A DNA stretch of 64,000 nucleotides, taken from assembly GCA_023374045.1 (NCBI GenBank), contig CM041776.1, positions 319,573,925-319,637,924 of the forward strand, in the 5' to 3' direction. This stretch comes from Limonium bicolor (taxonomy: Eukaryota; Streptophyta; Magnoliopsida; Caryophyllales; Plumbaginaceae). The position numbers and the translations under genes were made by a program. Positions 1 to 11,337 of this stretch are shown here, piece by piece (position 1 is the first letter of the stretch; each line of letters starts with the position of its first letter). The notes under the pieces are model-generated. The model did no database searches. It was not told where the DNA came from and saw nothing but the letters and a program-made list of their open reading frames with translations.

Positions 1-198
1 CGGCTTCAGCTTCATGAACTCCTGAAGCGCCTTCACGTTTCTCCCTCCAGCATCTGCCCCAGCTGGGCCTGCTCCGCCAGCTGGTCCTCCTCCAGCTGGT
101 CCACCTCCTGCAGCCATGGTCTGCATGAGCTGCGTCATAAACTGCTGAACAGCATCAGCCACGTTCCCTGGAGGGTTATTTGCTCTTCTTGACGGCAT
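1..198 (-). CDS. Ty3/gypsy gag, N-terminal part (runs off left edge)
   Basis: Open frame on the minus strand starting at the ATG complementary to 196-198, beginning M-P-S-R-R-A-N-N-P-P and followed by a Gly/Pro/Ala-rich stretch (repeated GGPAGG-type units). It remains open to the left edge, so only about 66 residues are visible. This fits the unstructured N-terminus of a plant gypsy gag. The call rests mainly on context: a primer-binding site lies about 100 bp upstream (295-306), followed by a 2.25-kb LTR. The capsid domain itself lies outside the window. Confidence 0.6.
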   Translation of the reverse strand, partial: MPSRRANNPPGNVADAVQQFMTQLMQTMAAGGGPAGGGPAGGAGPAGADAGGRNVKALQEFMKLKP

Positions 199-294
199 TC
201 TGAAAGTCCAACAGCAAGCAGTTAGACTCAGACACTAACACTGACGTTTCTGACTGACTGGCTAACTTAAAATCCCAGCAGATTAGAACCCAGA

Positions 295-306
295 GCTCTG
301 ATACCA
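295..306 (-). other. Primer-binding site, tRNA-iMet type
   Basis: The minus strand reads TGGTATCAGAGC, the usual plant initiator-Met primer-binding site, five bases from the LTR edge at 312. It fixes the LTR at 312-2562 as the 5' LTR of a minus-strand element. Confidence 0.85.
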
Positions 307-352
307 CTAAATGTAACACCCCCAACACTGGCCTAGGAGTTAGGGGTATTAC

Positions 353-384
353 ACGCCGCGTATTATTACATAATAACGCAAGGC
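353..384 (-). repeat. LTR stem-loop module (GCCTT-stem-loop-stem-GGCG)
   Basis: In element sense: GCCTT, then a nine-pair stem (GCGTTATTA with TAATAATACGC, two-base bulge), then GGCGTGTAAT, 46 bp from the LTR end. The same layout with different stem sequences occurs at 7504, 12683, 41827, 47983, 52405 and 53469. This copy lacks the TTTCCGCTG block seen beside the others. Confidence 0.55.
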
Positions 385-1304
385 TCTAATAAGCAAACTT
401 AAACAGATAACAAATAAGGCCCAAACGGAATACTTAAATAAAGTATAATCAAATGATGTTCATAACATCCCAAAAGTCATTACAAACCCACCAAACAGAT
501 GTCAAAAGCAGAAGCTAACGAAATATGCCCAAAGGCTCAAATTCAATACAAAGGTCTCAAAAAGAAACTAAATAACAAGCGACTAAACTCCAGAGGCTGA
601 GGGTAGACGATCCTCGCTAATCAATCTGCAAAAGCGTTAGAAGTAGGGGAATGAGCACACAACTATGCCCAGTAGATGACCAACTTCATCAACCAGCATG
701 CTCAAAACATTTACAGAATATTGACAAATCAGAAGGAGTCAAAGAATCCATAAACATGTCAGAAATCAGAAACAGAAGTCCATTCATTAAGGGACTAAAC
801 AGAGCAAAAACCGGCAGAAGAAGAAAGAAAAATAGAGTGGGACACTAGCGATCACAGCATACAGACAGAACGAGCAACCAGCTCGTGAACAGAACGAGGA
901 AACCTCACTCGTAAACAGAACAGGTGTATACACCCGTGAACAGAACGGGGAACATCACCCGTGAACAGAAGGATCCTACATAGCGCGCTACGAGACAGCG
1001 AAACCAGCCATCCAAGGCTCAGACACGGAGATAACTAGGTCCCAAACAAAAGCTTAAAAACAATAAGCATACGTGCAACCATTGCACCAGAGCAGATATA
1101 AAGCTGCGAAATCAGAAGGGCAATCCAACCCACAAACCGAAGTTACAGAATTCAGAAGCTTGTTGAAGGCTACAAAATCATATAAAACATAACCAAGTGC
1201 TCAAACATGTATAAACAGATAGTACTTGGAAAGAGGAATCCAATGCCGCAAACGGCACTCAAAACGGAGCTCAAACGAGCAAGTTATGATGAAAACAGAG
1301 ACAT

Positions 1305-1590
1305 GTCCGAACTTGTGTCCTAGCTTCGAAGCTCGGACACAAGTCGAAGCGAAAACAGAGAGGAAAAAACAAGCTGTCCGAACTTCGAAGTTCGGACTGA
1401 AGTTCGGACAGTTTTTTCGGAAAACTTACGTGGTGAAGTCCGAGCTTCGAAGCTCGGTTTGATTTCAGAAAATAGAGGTGTCCGAACTTCAAAGTTCGGA
1501 CAGAAGTTCGGACACCTCAAAAGCTCAAAAAAATAAAACGCAACAGAGACCTGTCCGAACTTCCAAGTTCGGACGGAAGTTCGGACAAGT
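1305..1590. repeat. Tandem hairpin array, TCCGAAC type
   Basis: Five units starting near 1305, 1376, 1438, 1480 and 1553. Each contains TCCGA(A/G)C facing its complement. The unit at 1377 holds the perfect 20-bp palindrome TCCGAACTTCGAAGTTCGGA. The first unit is a longer stem (CTTGTGTCC...GGACACAAG). The same word family forms arrays in the LTRs at 41025 and 51597. Confidence 0.75.
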
Positions 1591-2562
1591 CACAGAAATC
1601 AGCAAACAGAAGCGGATTTAACACGAACAGAAGCACAAAACTCATTCAAATCAACACACACATTTACAAAACAACCTGGGGGTTTAATCCATTGAAATGC
1701 ATTAAATCAGGCATAAATCACACACCAAACATGAGATCAAACGTCGAATTAATCTGCAGAAACCAAACTCCCCAAGGTTGAACACACGGATCGAATCCGA
1801 AAGCCACCTACCTCAGTTTACAGCAGAGACGAGTCCCGAATCAGAAACAGCAGAGCCAGTTACACAGAATCTCGGAGAGCAACCCGGCAACACAGTCCAA
1901 CAATGCAGTACCAAGCTTCTGACGAGTCACAATTGCGGAGAAAATCCCAAATCAGAGACGCAAAACTAAACTCTGAAACTGAAACCGAAATCCAGAAAAC
2001 CGCAACACAAACCTCACCTGAATCTGTCTACGGATTTGCAGAGCACACCAACAGTGATTGAATTCGACAGAGGACTAGAGAAGCACTGCTGATTCATCAT
2101 CAGATTGCAGAGAGCGAATTAGAATGTAAAATTCTGCACAACTGAAGGACTGAAAGGGGCTGAGTTCTATACCTTGAACAGAATGCGAATTGCAACGGAG
2201 GGGGGGTGTATTCACAGCAGAACTCGAATTCCCAGACCGCAGCACTTGGACAGATTGGTGAAGAACAAAGCGTGAAGAGAGAAGAATGAGAAGAACGTCT
2301 CAACGTCTCTGAGGAACTGATCGGGAATGAGGGTTGAGAATAGAACGTGATTAGGTAGTGGAGGAAATACTAATTAGAATAGTATTTAAAAAGAGTTATA
2401 ATTAACCTCAATGCTAATAATACCCTTACCAAAATCTGAAACGAAAAAGGACCACCTCCCCCTTGCCTTTAATCAAAGGACTTCCACGTCCTGAATCATA
2501 ATGCACCAACTTAGAATAACTTGTGACGAAATAAAATAATAACCAAATCTTGGGTTATAACA

Positions 2563-3306
2563 ACACTAATGCTGATCACATCAGGGTTGGATGATTCTTG
2601 AAGCTCCCTTTAAGTGATCACAAATAACCACGCTAAGAAAAGAAGAAAAGAGCATAAGTTGAACTTGGAGTTGTATGCGTTTTCAAAAGGATTTTGAATC
2701 GGAATTTCCAAAACGTTCGATAGATACTTTACATAATGAAAGTTCTCCTACTTAACCTTACAAAGAATATTTTTGTAGTACTTGCTCACGAGCTGAGGAC
2801 GTATGAGCATTTGTCTTCGGACCGGTGACATGGGAAGTATATATGTTAAATATTAAGTGATTGTTTTGATCTCCCAGGGAATCTGCGGGATCACGGTATA
2901 TATACAAAGTATTTTTGGTTGCTATACATGCTAAGACATGTTGTGTGGTATGGTAATAAATATTATTTTGACCTTGAGTCCTAATGTGGTTGAGTTCTAA
3001 ATTAGTTATGTTACCCAGACCTACGAGTCTAAATGTTGTTATGTTACCCCGACCTAAGAGTCTGAGGGTTGTTATGTAAGTACAAATGTGATTAAGGTAC
3101 CCGGACCGTTATGTCCGAGGTTATCATGTAAGTATGTTATGTTATGTATGGATGTGTATATGTTACCCGGACCGTGAGTCTGAGGGTGTTATGTGAAATT
3201 ATGTGTGGTTATGGAAGTTTTATTTTGAAAGTAATCCCGTGTTCTAATCCAAACGATGCGTGGAAATGTGAACTTCGAGGACGAAGTTCTTTTAAGGGGG
3301 CTAGAT
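2563..3306 (+). mobile_element. 3' internal end of a plus-strand Ty3/gypsy element
   Basis: About 740 bp between the nested LTR at 312-2562 and the 3' LTR at 3307. It ends with CGAGGACGAAGTTC and the polypurine tract TTTTAAGGGGG (3290-3300), the typical 3' junction of Tekay/Del-type chromoviruses. At 3010-3190 about four degenerate tandem copies of a motif like 'gttacccggaccgtgagtctgaggg' parts recur. No open reading frame is left. Confidence 0.6.
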
Positions 3307-5614
3307 TGAAATACCCCAAACCTTTTTATGTTTTTTAAATGTTAAAACCATGGTATAATTAGGCTAATAAAGTCCTTAGGAAACTTTGGTAGACAATTAA
3401 ACCAAACAACACAAATAAATACCTAAAGCCAATATTGGCGAAAATGTGCTCTAAGCTTGGGATAAGTTTGGTTAAGACCTAATAAGCTTACCAAGACCTT
3501 ATTTATATGTTAATGAACATATTAAATCAACTACTAAAGAAAACTAAGCTTGAAAACAAGTTAAAACACAAAATGTGCTTTAAGGAGCCTTAAAGCACAT
3601 TTTGAAAAATTGTCTTGGAAATGAGTTTTGAGTGGCTAAATGACCATCATTACTCTTTAATTAACATGTGTACTACTTAGTATCACATTAGGAAGTCTAA
3701 ATCAATGGGAAATCAAAAATTTCACAATTATGTGCCTTGGTTAGTGAATAGTAACCAAATAGTGCTAGTTCAAGACTTTGGTCAATGTAAGTCAACTAGA
3801 TGGTCAACAAAGACCATAAAACACCCCATTTGACTAAGGGGGCCAGTTTTCATGTGTGACTCACCACACTTAAACAATTAAATAAGCTAGTAAAGTAATA
3901 AAGCAAAAGTACTATTTGCTTTAGCTTAAATATCTCCAAAAGCAAGTCTTTCTTCTCATTCTCTTCTTTCCTTGCTTTCCCACCGTCTCCAATCCTTCTT
4001 CTTCCTTTCTCCATCGGCTGCTAGCTGCTACAGCTCACACACCATTCTCCATCTTTAAACTCTTGTAATTCCTAGCACCATACACCAAATCAAAATCTAA
4101 GACCACCAATCTCTTTGTCTTGCCAAGCTCTTCAACTTTGTCTTTTCAAATATTCAAAAGCTCCATTTGGTGCCATGGAGATTCACCATTGAAAGAGCTT
4201 GAGCTCACCTTTTCATGCCTTGTCATTCTCCTTAGCTTCAAGGTAAGAAAAATCAAAGAAAATCAATGTTTCCTCTTGTTTTATATGTGACCGAAAATAC
4301 ACCTTGTAATGGTGTTTTCTTTTGCCTTGGTCTAGATTCATTTTAATGTTCAAAGGGCTTGGTGGGGTCCTCTCTTTCTACTTAGTCAAACTCTCTTCCA
4401 ATTCCAAGGTAAAACATTCATTGTTAAGTTTTAAGACAATATATATAACCTAGGGTTTGTAAATGAATTTAAGCATGAAGCTTGAATGCTCATGACATTG
4501 CTTGTATATTGATTAGAAGTTGACAAGCAATCAAAGTCCTTGCCGATTTCAATCAAGGAAACAAGAAAGAAGTTTGAGAGGAAAAGAGGTAAATAAACTG
4601 TCTCAATGTAGTTTGAATGCCTTAGGAAAATGAGCTTGATTTGCTTAATAAAATACCTAAGGAGCCAATGGCAAAAGAGCTAGTGAATTGTTCTTAAGGG
4701 AATTATTAAAAGGCATATGTGATGTTGAGTGTATTTGCGGGTCAAAGGCAATATATGTGGGAAATTCAGTGTTTAAGGTTTATGTTATTTAAGGGCCTAA
4801 GTGCCAAGCAATTTAAGTTTATGCACTATATGTGATGATGTAGTGTAGTTTAAAGGTTTAGTGTGTGTGTAAAGAGCATTCTTTGTGAAGATGAAGGTCT
4901 TGGATGGTTAAAGGATGAAAAACAATATGTTTGTGTGTATTAAATGATTAAGGGTTCTTGGTTGTCAAAGGTGAAAACCTAAGTGTTGGGTGTGAAAATA
5001 TACAAGAGAAGCTATGGCAAAATTTAGTGGATAAACAAAGGAGTTTATGTGTAATAATGAGATTTTATGACCTAGAAGGTACTAGGAATGGTTAAGCTTT
5101 AAGATGGTGAAAGGATGTGAATTAAGGTGTTCTTAAGTGTTAAGATGCCTTGGGCATAGTCTTGGAGGATTTAGAAATCAAATGGGTGTTTTAAACACAC
5201 CAAGGTTATGTTATGTGAAGTGCTAAGTCTTGTGCAAGTTTGGTGATCAAAGGAAAATAATGCCTTGTGGAGATTCAAGTGTGAACTAGTGGAAAATAGA
5301 AGGAGTTTGTATATGGGAGGTGTATGTGAGAAATAATGCCTTTGGAGTAGTGGTAATGGTGGTAAGGTAACATTTTGGTTAGTGGAGTTATAGGCATGAA
5401 ACCACCACTTAGAAAACCTAAGGAAAGATATTACAAGTGTTGAGAGATTTTGGGAGAAATTGAGTAACAAGCTTGGATAATGATTAAGGAGGTTCAAAGT
5501 GATGTTTTGGTATTAGAATATGCCTAAGTTCATGTGTGAAGTTGGGTGAACAATGGGTGAAGAGAACAAGTGGAACAAAGCTTGAAAATGCTAAATATAC
5601 AATTCTGTAGCTTT

Positions 5615-5795
5615 GGTCCGGGACTTGGTTCCAGGGTAAAGTCCCGGACCATACACAAAAATAGGCCGAGAGTTGCAAAGACACATTGGTCCGGGACTTG
5701 GGGTCGGTACAAGGTCCCGGACCAGTGCCAATTTTCACCCGAGAGTAATCCTATGTATTGGTCCGGGACTTAAGGTAAGTAGCAAGTCCCGGACC
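5615..5795. repeat. Tandem hairpin array, TCCGGGAC type
   Basis: Three units begin at 5615, 5688 and 5760 (period 72-73). Each reads GGTCCGGGACTT, 12-15 loop bases, then AAGTCCCGGACC or a close variant. The spacers share a 'ggccgagag' word with the array at 14381-14707, so the arrays are homologous. Confidence 0.8.
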
Positions 5796-7503
5796 ACTCT
5801 AAAAAAGTTGTTAAGGTTTGAAATGATGTGTAATGATGGGGATTGATAGGTAATGATGTTATAAGGTTGTTAAGGACATGTTAGGAGAGTTATAATGATG
5901 ATTAAGTGGGTGAAAAGTTGTAGAGAAATGTGAAAATAAAACAAGTTAAAAAAATGTGAAGTTATTTAACTAGTTAACGGGGTTAACTATGGGCGCATTA
6001 GACGTTAAACAAACATGTTACCCCAATGTTAATAAGGTAATTGTGATGTTGCCAGTTGTACGGGATTTGTTCGAGGAACCTAAAAGGACACGATATAGTG
6101 GACCGTGGTGACAGGTATGGTTTTCTTGCAACCTGTGTCCTACGGATTACACCGGCTTGTATGCCAATGTGTTTTTCTGTATGTTTGCCACCTTTTAAGA
6201 TAAAAACATGTAATGAGTTTACAGTTGTTTAATTATGTGGCGTGCGTAGTTCCGATACCGTTTAGCTTTAAATATGGGCTAAACTCAACTAACCGACTCT
6301 AGGATCACATAGTAGATCGGTATTCGGACTTAACGACCCAAACCATGGGAACGTGCTAACCACGGCTATGCGTGTGTTAGTTATGTGTTGTTTGTGTGTT
6401 AGTATGTTCACTACCCTTGTGTGTGTCTAACTAGACCTAACCATCTATTTGTGAATTAATGTACTAAGTCCAGTAATTAGACTTCTAACAAGTGCTAACC
6501 GGGGAGTGAGGAATCCGGTTGTTCCGGTCGCGCGTTGTTTGGGAGTTTATGTATACAGTTTCTTTGGCTCCCTCTCTGTTGGTTGTTTTCCTTCGTTGGT
6601 CTTCAATCACCCATAAGCTTAACCAAGGCTTTTCTGACTCACATCGGTTGGGGAATATGTACGGTGTGTTCGATCACTATATCCGATCCATCTTTAAGTT
6701 AAGTTACTCGTCCGACTAACAGGACGGTAACGAGTGATGTAACAAGCTTATCACGAGGGTGTTTTCATTCTCTAGGCTACCAAGTTAACTAACTATGTTT
6801 GGGTCGGTTCGTAAAGAGAACCGTTACCGTTATGTTATTGTTATGTTGCGCTGTAATAATTCTTATTGTGATGTGATGGTATATATACGTTTAATGTGGA
6901 GTATGTGGATCGTGGATATGAATCCCAGTTTATAATAAGAGCGTTTAAGGATAGCCCGATTAGTGGGAAAGTGTCGTCTATTGAGGAAATAGCTCCATTA
7001 GAGGAGAAACACTCTAGGGGTTAAAGAACACAATGAGTGATTTAATAAGTATAGATGTGTTGTATGTTTTATTGAGCCCTTTGTTGTGGAATGTAATGTA
7101 TTGTGTGTTTATAGTTTACATGCAAGATTCAAATTTAATCAACCGCATGCTTAGAGACAATTAGTTGTGCGTGGCCCGGTAGCATGCGGGCTGCGGGATT
7201 ACCATACCAGCAAAGGTGCTGAGCCCCCTGGGGGGGCCACCCTTTCTTCTCTTTCCTATTTCAGGTACAAGGATCTGGAAGCCGTTCGAGAGTAGGAGGG
7301 GGTAGTCGTTTGTACATGGGTAGCCATTAAAATTGTGTATGTATTGTAGGTGTAGTAAGACCGAAATTGTTATCGGCATCAGTTTGTAAATACTCGGTAC
7401 AGTTGGAATGTTTATGTATGTTGGTTGTTGTTAATAGAAAGGGATAGTAATGTATAGTTGCTCGGGAATCTAGTCCATCAGCCGATACAATGTATATACA
7501 TTA

Positions 7504-7580
7504 GCCTTGTTAGCCACGTGGGTGGTTAACGGCGTGTAACACCAATGAGTAAGTAATGTGATGAGTTAAGTTTTCCGCTG
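7504..7580 (+). repeat. LTR stem-loop module plus TTTCCGCTG block
   Basis: GCCTT (7504-7508), stem GTTAGCCAC (7509-7517), loop GTGG, stem GTGGTTAAC (7522-7530; one G-U pair), then GGCGTGTAAC. TTTTCCGCTG follows at 7571-7580. This is the sense strand of the LTR. Six other LTRs in the window share the stem-loop layout. Confidence 0.65.
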
Positions 7581-7627
7581 CAGTTGTGTTGTTGTTAAGT
7601 GTGTTGTTTGTTAGTTGGGGTGTTACA

Positions 7628-8914
7628 CTTTCTCTTGGTTTTCTTGATTGAAAATCGGCCAAGGAGGTTCCTCTCTTGCTAAACTTCTAACCAATATTCA
7701 AATAGGTATAATGAGTACTACTAAGTAATATACCTAGACTCATGGAATCACCCTTAAGTTACAAAGGATTGCTTAGTGCATTAAAATGGGTGTTTACCTT
7801 AGGAATTTGGAATGGATTTTGATAGAGAATCAAGGCAAAACCTCTCTAGTCCTTTGAAGAATGCATCAAGGCTAGAACAAGGAGTAAAACAAGAATCTTC
7901 AAGTGGCAATTTTTGGCCATGTACAAAATGAAAGGAAAGATGATTTCTAGTGCTCTTTCTTACCTTAAACCAAAGAGAGTATATACTAGCTCTTGAAATT
8001 AAATTTTCATCTTCAAATGGAGCTCCTTCAATGGGGTCCAACTTCTGGTTTTGAAATTTTGAAAAGAGATGATGGAAGGCCTTGACTCAACTAAGACAAA
8101 TATGTGCTTAGTTTTTTATTTGGAGCTTTGTATTGGATTTGGCAAGCAAAGCAAGGTGTAGAACCATGGAGGTTGGAGCTCTTACGGTTTATTTGGGAGA
8201 AAAGAAGAAGAAAACGGTGGGGAAGGGAAGAATGAGAAGAGATGAGAAGAGAGAGAGAGAAGAGTGGTATAAGGAAGATATTTGCTTAAAAAGGTAAATA
8301 GTCTTTTTTTCTTTTCCCTCTTCTCTTCTAAATATGCTAGCACATGGTGATGACTCACCCTCTCAAAAACCGGTCCCTCTCTTTCTTTAGATATTTAGGT
8401 GTTATTTGACCATTGACTTACTAATAGAGATTAAAGTCTTAATTGGGCACTATTTGGTCACTATTCATAATTAGTGCACAAATTTGTGAAATTTTTGGTT
8501 TCTCATTGATTTAGGCTTTCTAATGTGATACTAAATAGTACACATGTTGATTAATGTATAATCTTGTCATTTAACCACTCAAAACTCATTTCTAAGACAA
8601 TTTTTCAAAAATGTGCTTTAAGGAGTTTTAAAGCACACTTTGTATTCTAACTTGTTTTTGAGCTTGGTTTACTTTGGTAATTGTTTTAACATATTATTTA
8701 GCATGTTAATAAGGTTAAAAAATTACTTTGGGTCCTAATCAAGTTTACACCAAGTTCAGAGCAAGTATTTGCTTAAATTGCCTTTATGGTGTTTTTTGTG
8801 TTTTGTTGTGTTTTCTTTGGTTTAAATTGTCTACCAATACTTCTAAGGCATGTTTTGGCCTTATTACATCATAACTTGATGTTTAATTACCATATTTGGG
8901 TTTTGGGTATTTCA
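7628..8914 (-). mobile_element. Truncated gypsy LTR, split by the neighbouring element
   Basis: On the minus strand it starts TGAAATACCC at 8914 and stays similar to the first ~1.3 kb of the plus-strand LTR at 3307. For example, the block around 8600-8640, with 'ctttaagga' flanked by inverted 'tgtgc' words, matches 3570-3610 inverted. It breaks off exactly where the 3307-7627 LTR ends, so the plus-strand element most likely inserted into it and the remainder lies left of the window. The short minus frame at 7799-8041 is not a recognisable protein. Confidence 0.65.
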
Positions 8915-9180
8915 ATTGTCAAGAAAAGTGAATCTTATATTTAAGAAAAGTGAACCTTTCACATCAAACAATGTGAATCTTTTACTTTTCTTTTATTTAA
9001 AAAAGTAGATCTTAAAGAAGATTCATTTTGTTCATGAATAAGGTTCATTTTATTATTAAAGAAGATTAATTTTGTTAATGAATAAGATTCACTTTAAAAA
9101 TATGTAATATATACTATATCTAAACACATACTGTGCAGATTTATCTATAAAACGACAATTATTTTGAATAGGAGGGAGTA
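8915..9180. mobile_element. Half of a Stowaway-like (Tc1/mariner) element
   Basis: AT-rich DNA with several short 'gaatct/agattc'-type inverted words, ending GGAGGGAGTA at 9171-9180. That is the standard Stowaway terminus (TACTCCCTCC on the other strand) including the TA target. No opposite end is visible; the LTR ending at 8914 abuts it and probably removed or displaced it. Confidence 0.4.
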
Positions 9181-9817
9181 AAATTTCAAATATACCAAAA
9201 CTTATCCATGATGCATATTGTTTTGAAGAACACGAATTATGATGATCAATGATATTTTTTGATCTTTCACTTATACTTTGTAAGTTATAGCATTTTGAAA
9301 TTTAAAATACTTTTTCCCATAATTTACTTTTCTCTCTCATGTCGAGCTAATAATTATTATACATGTGACATGAAGCTACCTATTACCATGGAGCTAGCTC
9401 AAGGGTCTTCAAACTGCTCTTAAATCTCAAGTGGTGAGGTACCTATAGAAGACAAGAGAGATAAGAGGAAACGAAAACAAGTCATAGACATTCACAGACC
9501 AAAATTATAATCCTTCATAAGCTAAGTGAGCTAATCTCTGAGGTAAACTCCTCCATTACACAAACAACTTTTTGCCGAAAGAATTAGTTGTGCCAACCCT
9601 AGTAAATTTGTGTTATAGACAAACTCAAGATAAATCGTTGTGAATTAGTTACCACATTGACCACAGTTCTTGTGGTGTATCCCTGGGGGGTGGGTAAAGT
9701 TAAATTTTTGACATCTCTTGCTTGTGTGAAAGGGATTTGTTGGTGCATTCGAATAAGTCTTTAGCACTTCAAAGTAAAAGTTTTTATTGGTGGGAGACTG
9801 AAGAAACCGATCATCAG
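9181..9817. other. Unassigned AT-rich DNA left of the LINE
   Basis: About 640 bp with no recognisable repeat or gene. A short open frame (9722-9943) crosses the LINE boundary at 9841 and is therefore not a real gene. This is the left flank of the LINE target site. Confidence 0.5.
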
Positions 9818-9840
9818 AAAAAAAAACTTCTATACGAAAA
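9818..9840 (+). repeat. Target-site duplication of the LINE, left copy
   Basis: Nine A residues followed by CTTCTATACGAAAA; an identical 23-bp copy is at 19716-19738. Some of the A run may belong to the LINE tail in the right copy. The pair defines the LINE as 9841-19715. Confidence 0.9.
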
Positions 9841-10238
9841 GGCTTTGGGTCGGTTTGTTTTCCTGCCTAAGAGGGTTTTCTCCCAACGACACTTTTTCCC
9901 ACCCAACCCCTCGTCTTCTTCCCTGCATGAGTTGTTTCAATAATCATTTTCAATTTCTCACTGATCTGTCAATGGATTATGGCAACAATCACACGTCTCA
10001 GCCTCTTTAAGCAACAAGTATCGATTTAACCCATGCAACTCATCATTAAATCTAGCCTTAGCTCAGCTGCTGGTGTTTCCCATCCTACATATACCTTGGT
10101 TGGGATTTCGATCAACACACACACATTTCTCTCTAACTCTTGCTCTACATCAACATACTCGCTCAAACTCCTCTTAGATGCATCGTACATTGGTTAGTTT
10201 CTCCAAACTTTTAAACATCGCCACGCCAACCCCTCCCA

Positions 10239-11164
10239 ATGGCCGCTCCACCACCACCACCACCAGTTGAGGTTTTAGTGACTCATTGTGCCCAGCTTTT
10301 CTCATGTCCGCTGAGGAGGAATCTGTGCAAGTGGACGATTTACTTGACACCTCTTCAGAAGCTTTAACTCAGTGCTGCTTTCTGGGTAAATTGCTCATGC
10401 CCCGTCATGTGGACATCAAAGTCCTGGAGCGTACTCTTGTTAAGGCTTGGAAATACGAATATATTCTTCGTGTTCACAACTTGGAAGGTGGGCTCCTTCT
10501 TTTTTGCCTGCCAGATGAGGTGTTTGTTTAGTCGATTCTCTCCCGTGGTCCTTGGACTCATGATGGAAGTCTCTTAGTTCTCTCGGATTGACAAGGCCAC
10601 ATCTCCTAGGGACCATGATTTCAGGTGGGTGCCGTTTTGGGTGCACGTTCATTATGTGCCGCTGTAGTTTATGAATCATATGTTTGCGAAGCGTCTCGGG
10701 AATAGGATCGGCGTTTTATGGAGTATGTAGAGTTTTACCGCCGCAGAGCTGGATCCTACATGCATTTGAAGGTAAATCTTGACGTTACTTGGCCACTTCT
10801 CCGTTTCACCACCATCACTATTGAGGGAAGAGGCACAATCTTGCCGTTGACATATGAGAGGTTGCCTAACATGTGCTTTCTATGCGGGTTTTTCACTCAT
10901 CTTCTTCGAGATTGTCCTTATCGTACAGAAGCCACTCAAGAGGAGCTTAATTACGGTATGTGGCTCAAGGCAGGAACAGTTGGAGTTTCTCGACCGTCCT
11001 ATGACTATCATGGTAAGGGTTCTTCAGGTGCCCGACACTCTACGCCACCCCCGCGACCTGGGGTTATCCCTGTTGTTGCTGATACTGATGTTGGAGAAGG
11101 GGGAGTACAACTAATGGTGGATATCAATCAAGACCCTGTCATGGAGGAAGGTGAGCTTCCCTAG
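10239..11164 (+). pseudogene. LINE ORF1 (DUF4283-like plus CCHC zinc knuckle)
   Basis: Starts near the ATG at 10239 (MAAPPPPPP), shifts frame, then reads SAEEESVQVDD and on through a DUF4283-like RNA-binding region up to a stop at 10529. The similarity continues past further stops. The last open part (10718-11164) includes the zinc knuckle C-F-L-C-G-F-F-T-H-L-L-R-D-C, then a Ser/Pro-rich tail ending EEGELP. Proteins of this family bind the LINE RNA and form the ribonucleoprotein needed for retrotransposition. At least two stops and two frameshifts make this copy non-functional. Family assignment is by motif recognition. Confidence 0.75.
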
Positions 11165-11337
11165 TCGCCTTCGGTTTAGATGGTCGTAAGCGCAAGCTCA
11201 CTATGGGTGTGTTCTTCTTCTGAATCAGAGCTTAGAGAAGTCCAGTCTATGGAGAAGGTCACCAAGAGAGGTAAGGGCGAAGCTACGCACTCTAGTTCAT
11301 CGGCGATGCTGGGTGAGACCCAGTATCGCCCGTCATA

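Larger units (their letters stand above)
312..2562 (-). mobile_element. 5' LTR of a minus-strand Ty3/gypsy element
   Basis: A 2,251-bp LTR. In element sense it starts TGTTATAACC and ends GGGGGTGTTACA, and it is followed by a primer-binding site and gag start. The partner LTR lies left of the window. The sequence to its right (2563 on) is the 3' internal part of another gypsy element, so this copy is nested in it. It contains a hairpin array (1305-1590) and a short stem-loop near its 3' end (353-384). The short open frames inside (e.g. 651-848, 1226-1462, 1778-1969) are not recognisable proteins. Confidence 0.8.
3307..7627 (+). mobile_element. 4.3-kb 3' LTR of a plus-strand gypsy element
   Basis: A 4,321-bp LTR running from TGAAATACCCC to GGGGTGTTACA, preceded by a polypurine tract. 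It has the same termini and layout as the solo LTRs at 12583-16887 and 53368-58772. It contains a three-unit hairpin array (5615-5795) and the conserved stem-loop (7504-7534) about 100 bp from its 3' end. Its 5' kilobase is clearly similar to the inverted LTR at 7628-8914. The short open frames inside (e.g. 5171-5497 minus, 6519-6719) match no recognisable protein. Confidence 0.8.

Noticed and set aside
5570..5773. Open frame over the hairpin array encoding a repetitive SGTWGRYKVPDQ-like peptide
   Set aside because: It follows from the periodic GC-rich hairpins; the sister array at 14381 gives different frames, with no sign of coding conservation.
9722..9943. 73-codon open frame as a gene end
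   Set aside because: It crosses the LINE boundary at 9841, so its two halves have different origins.
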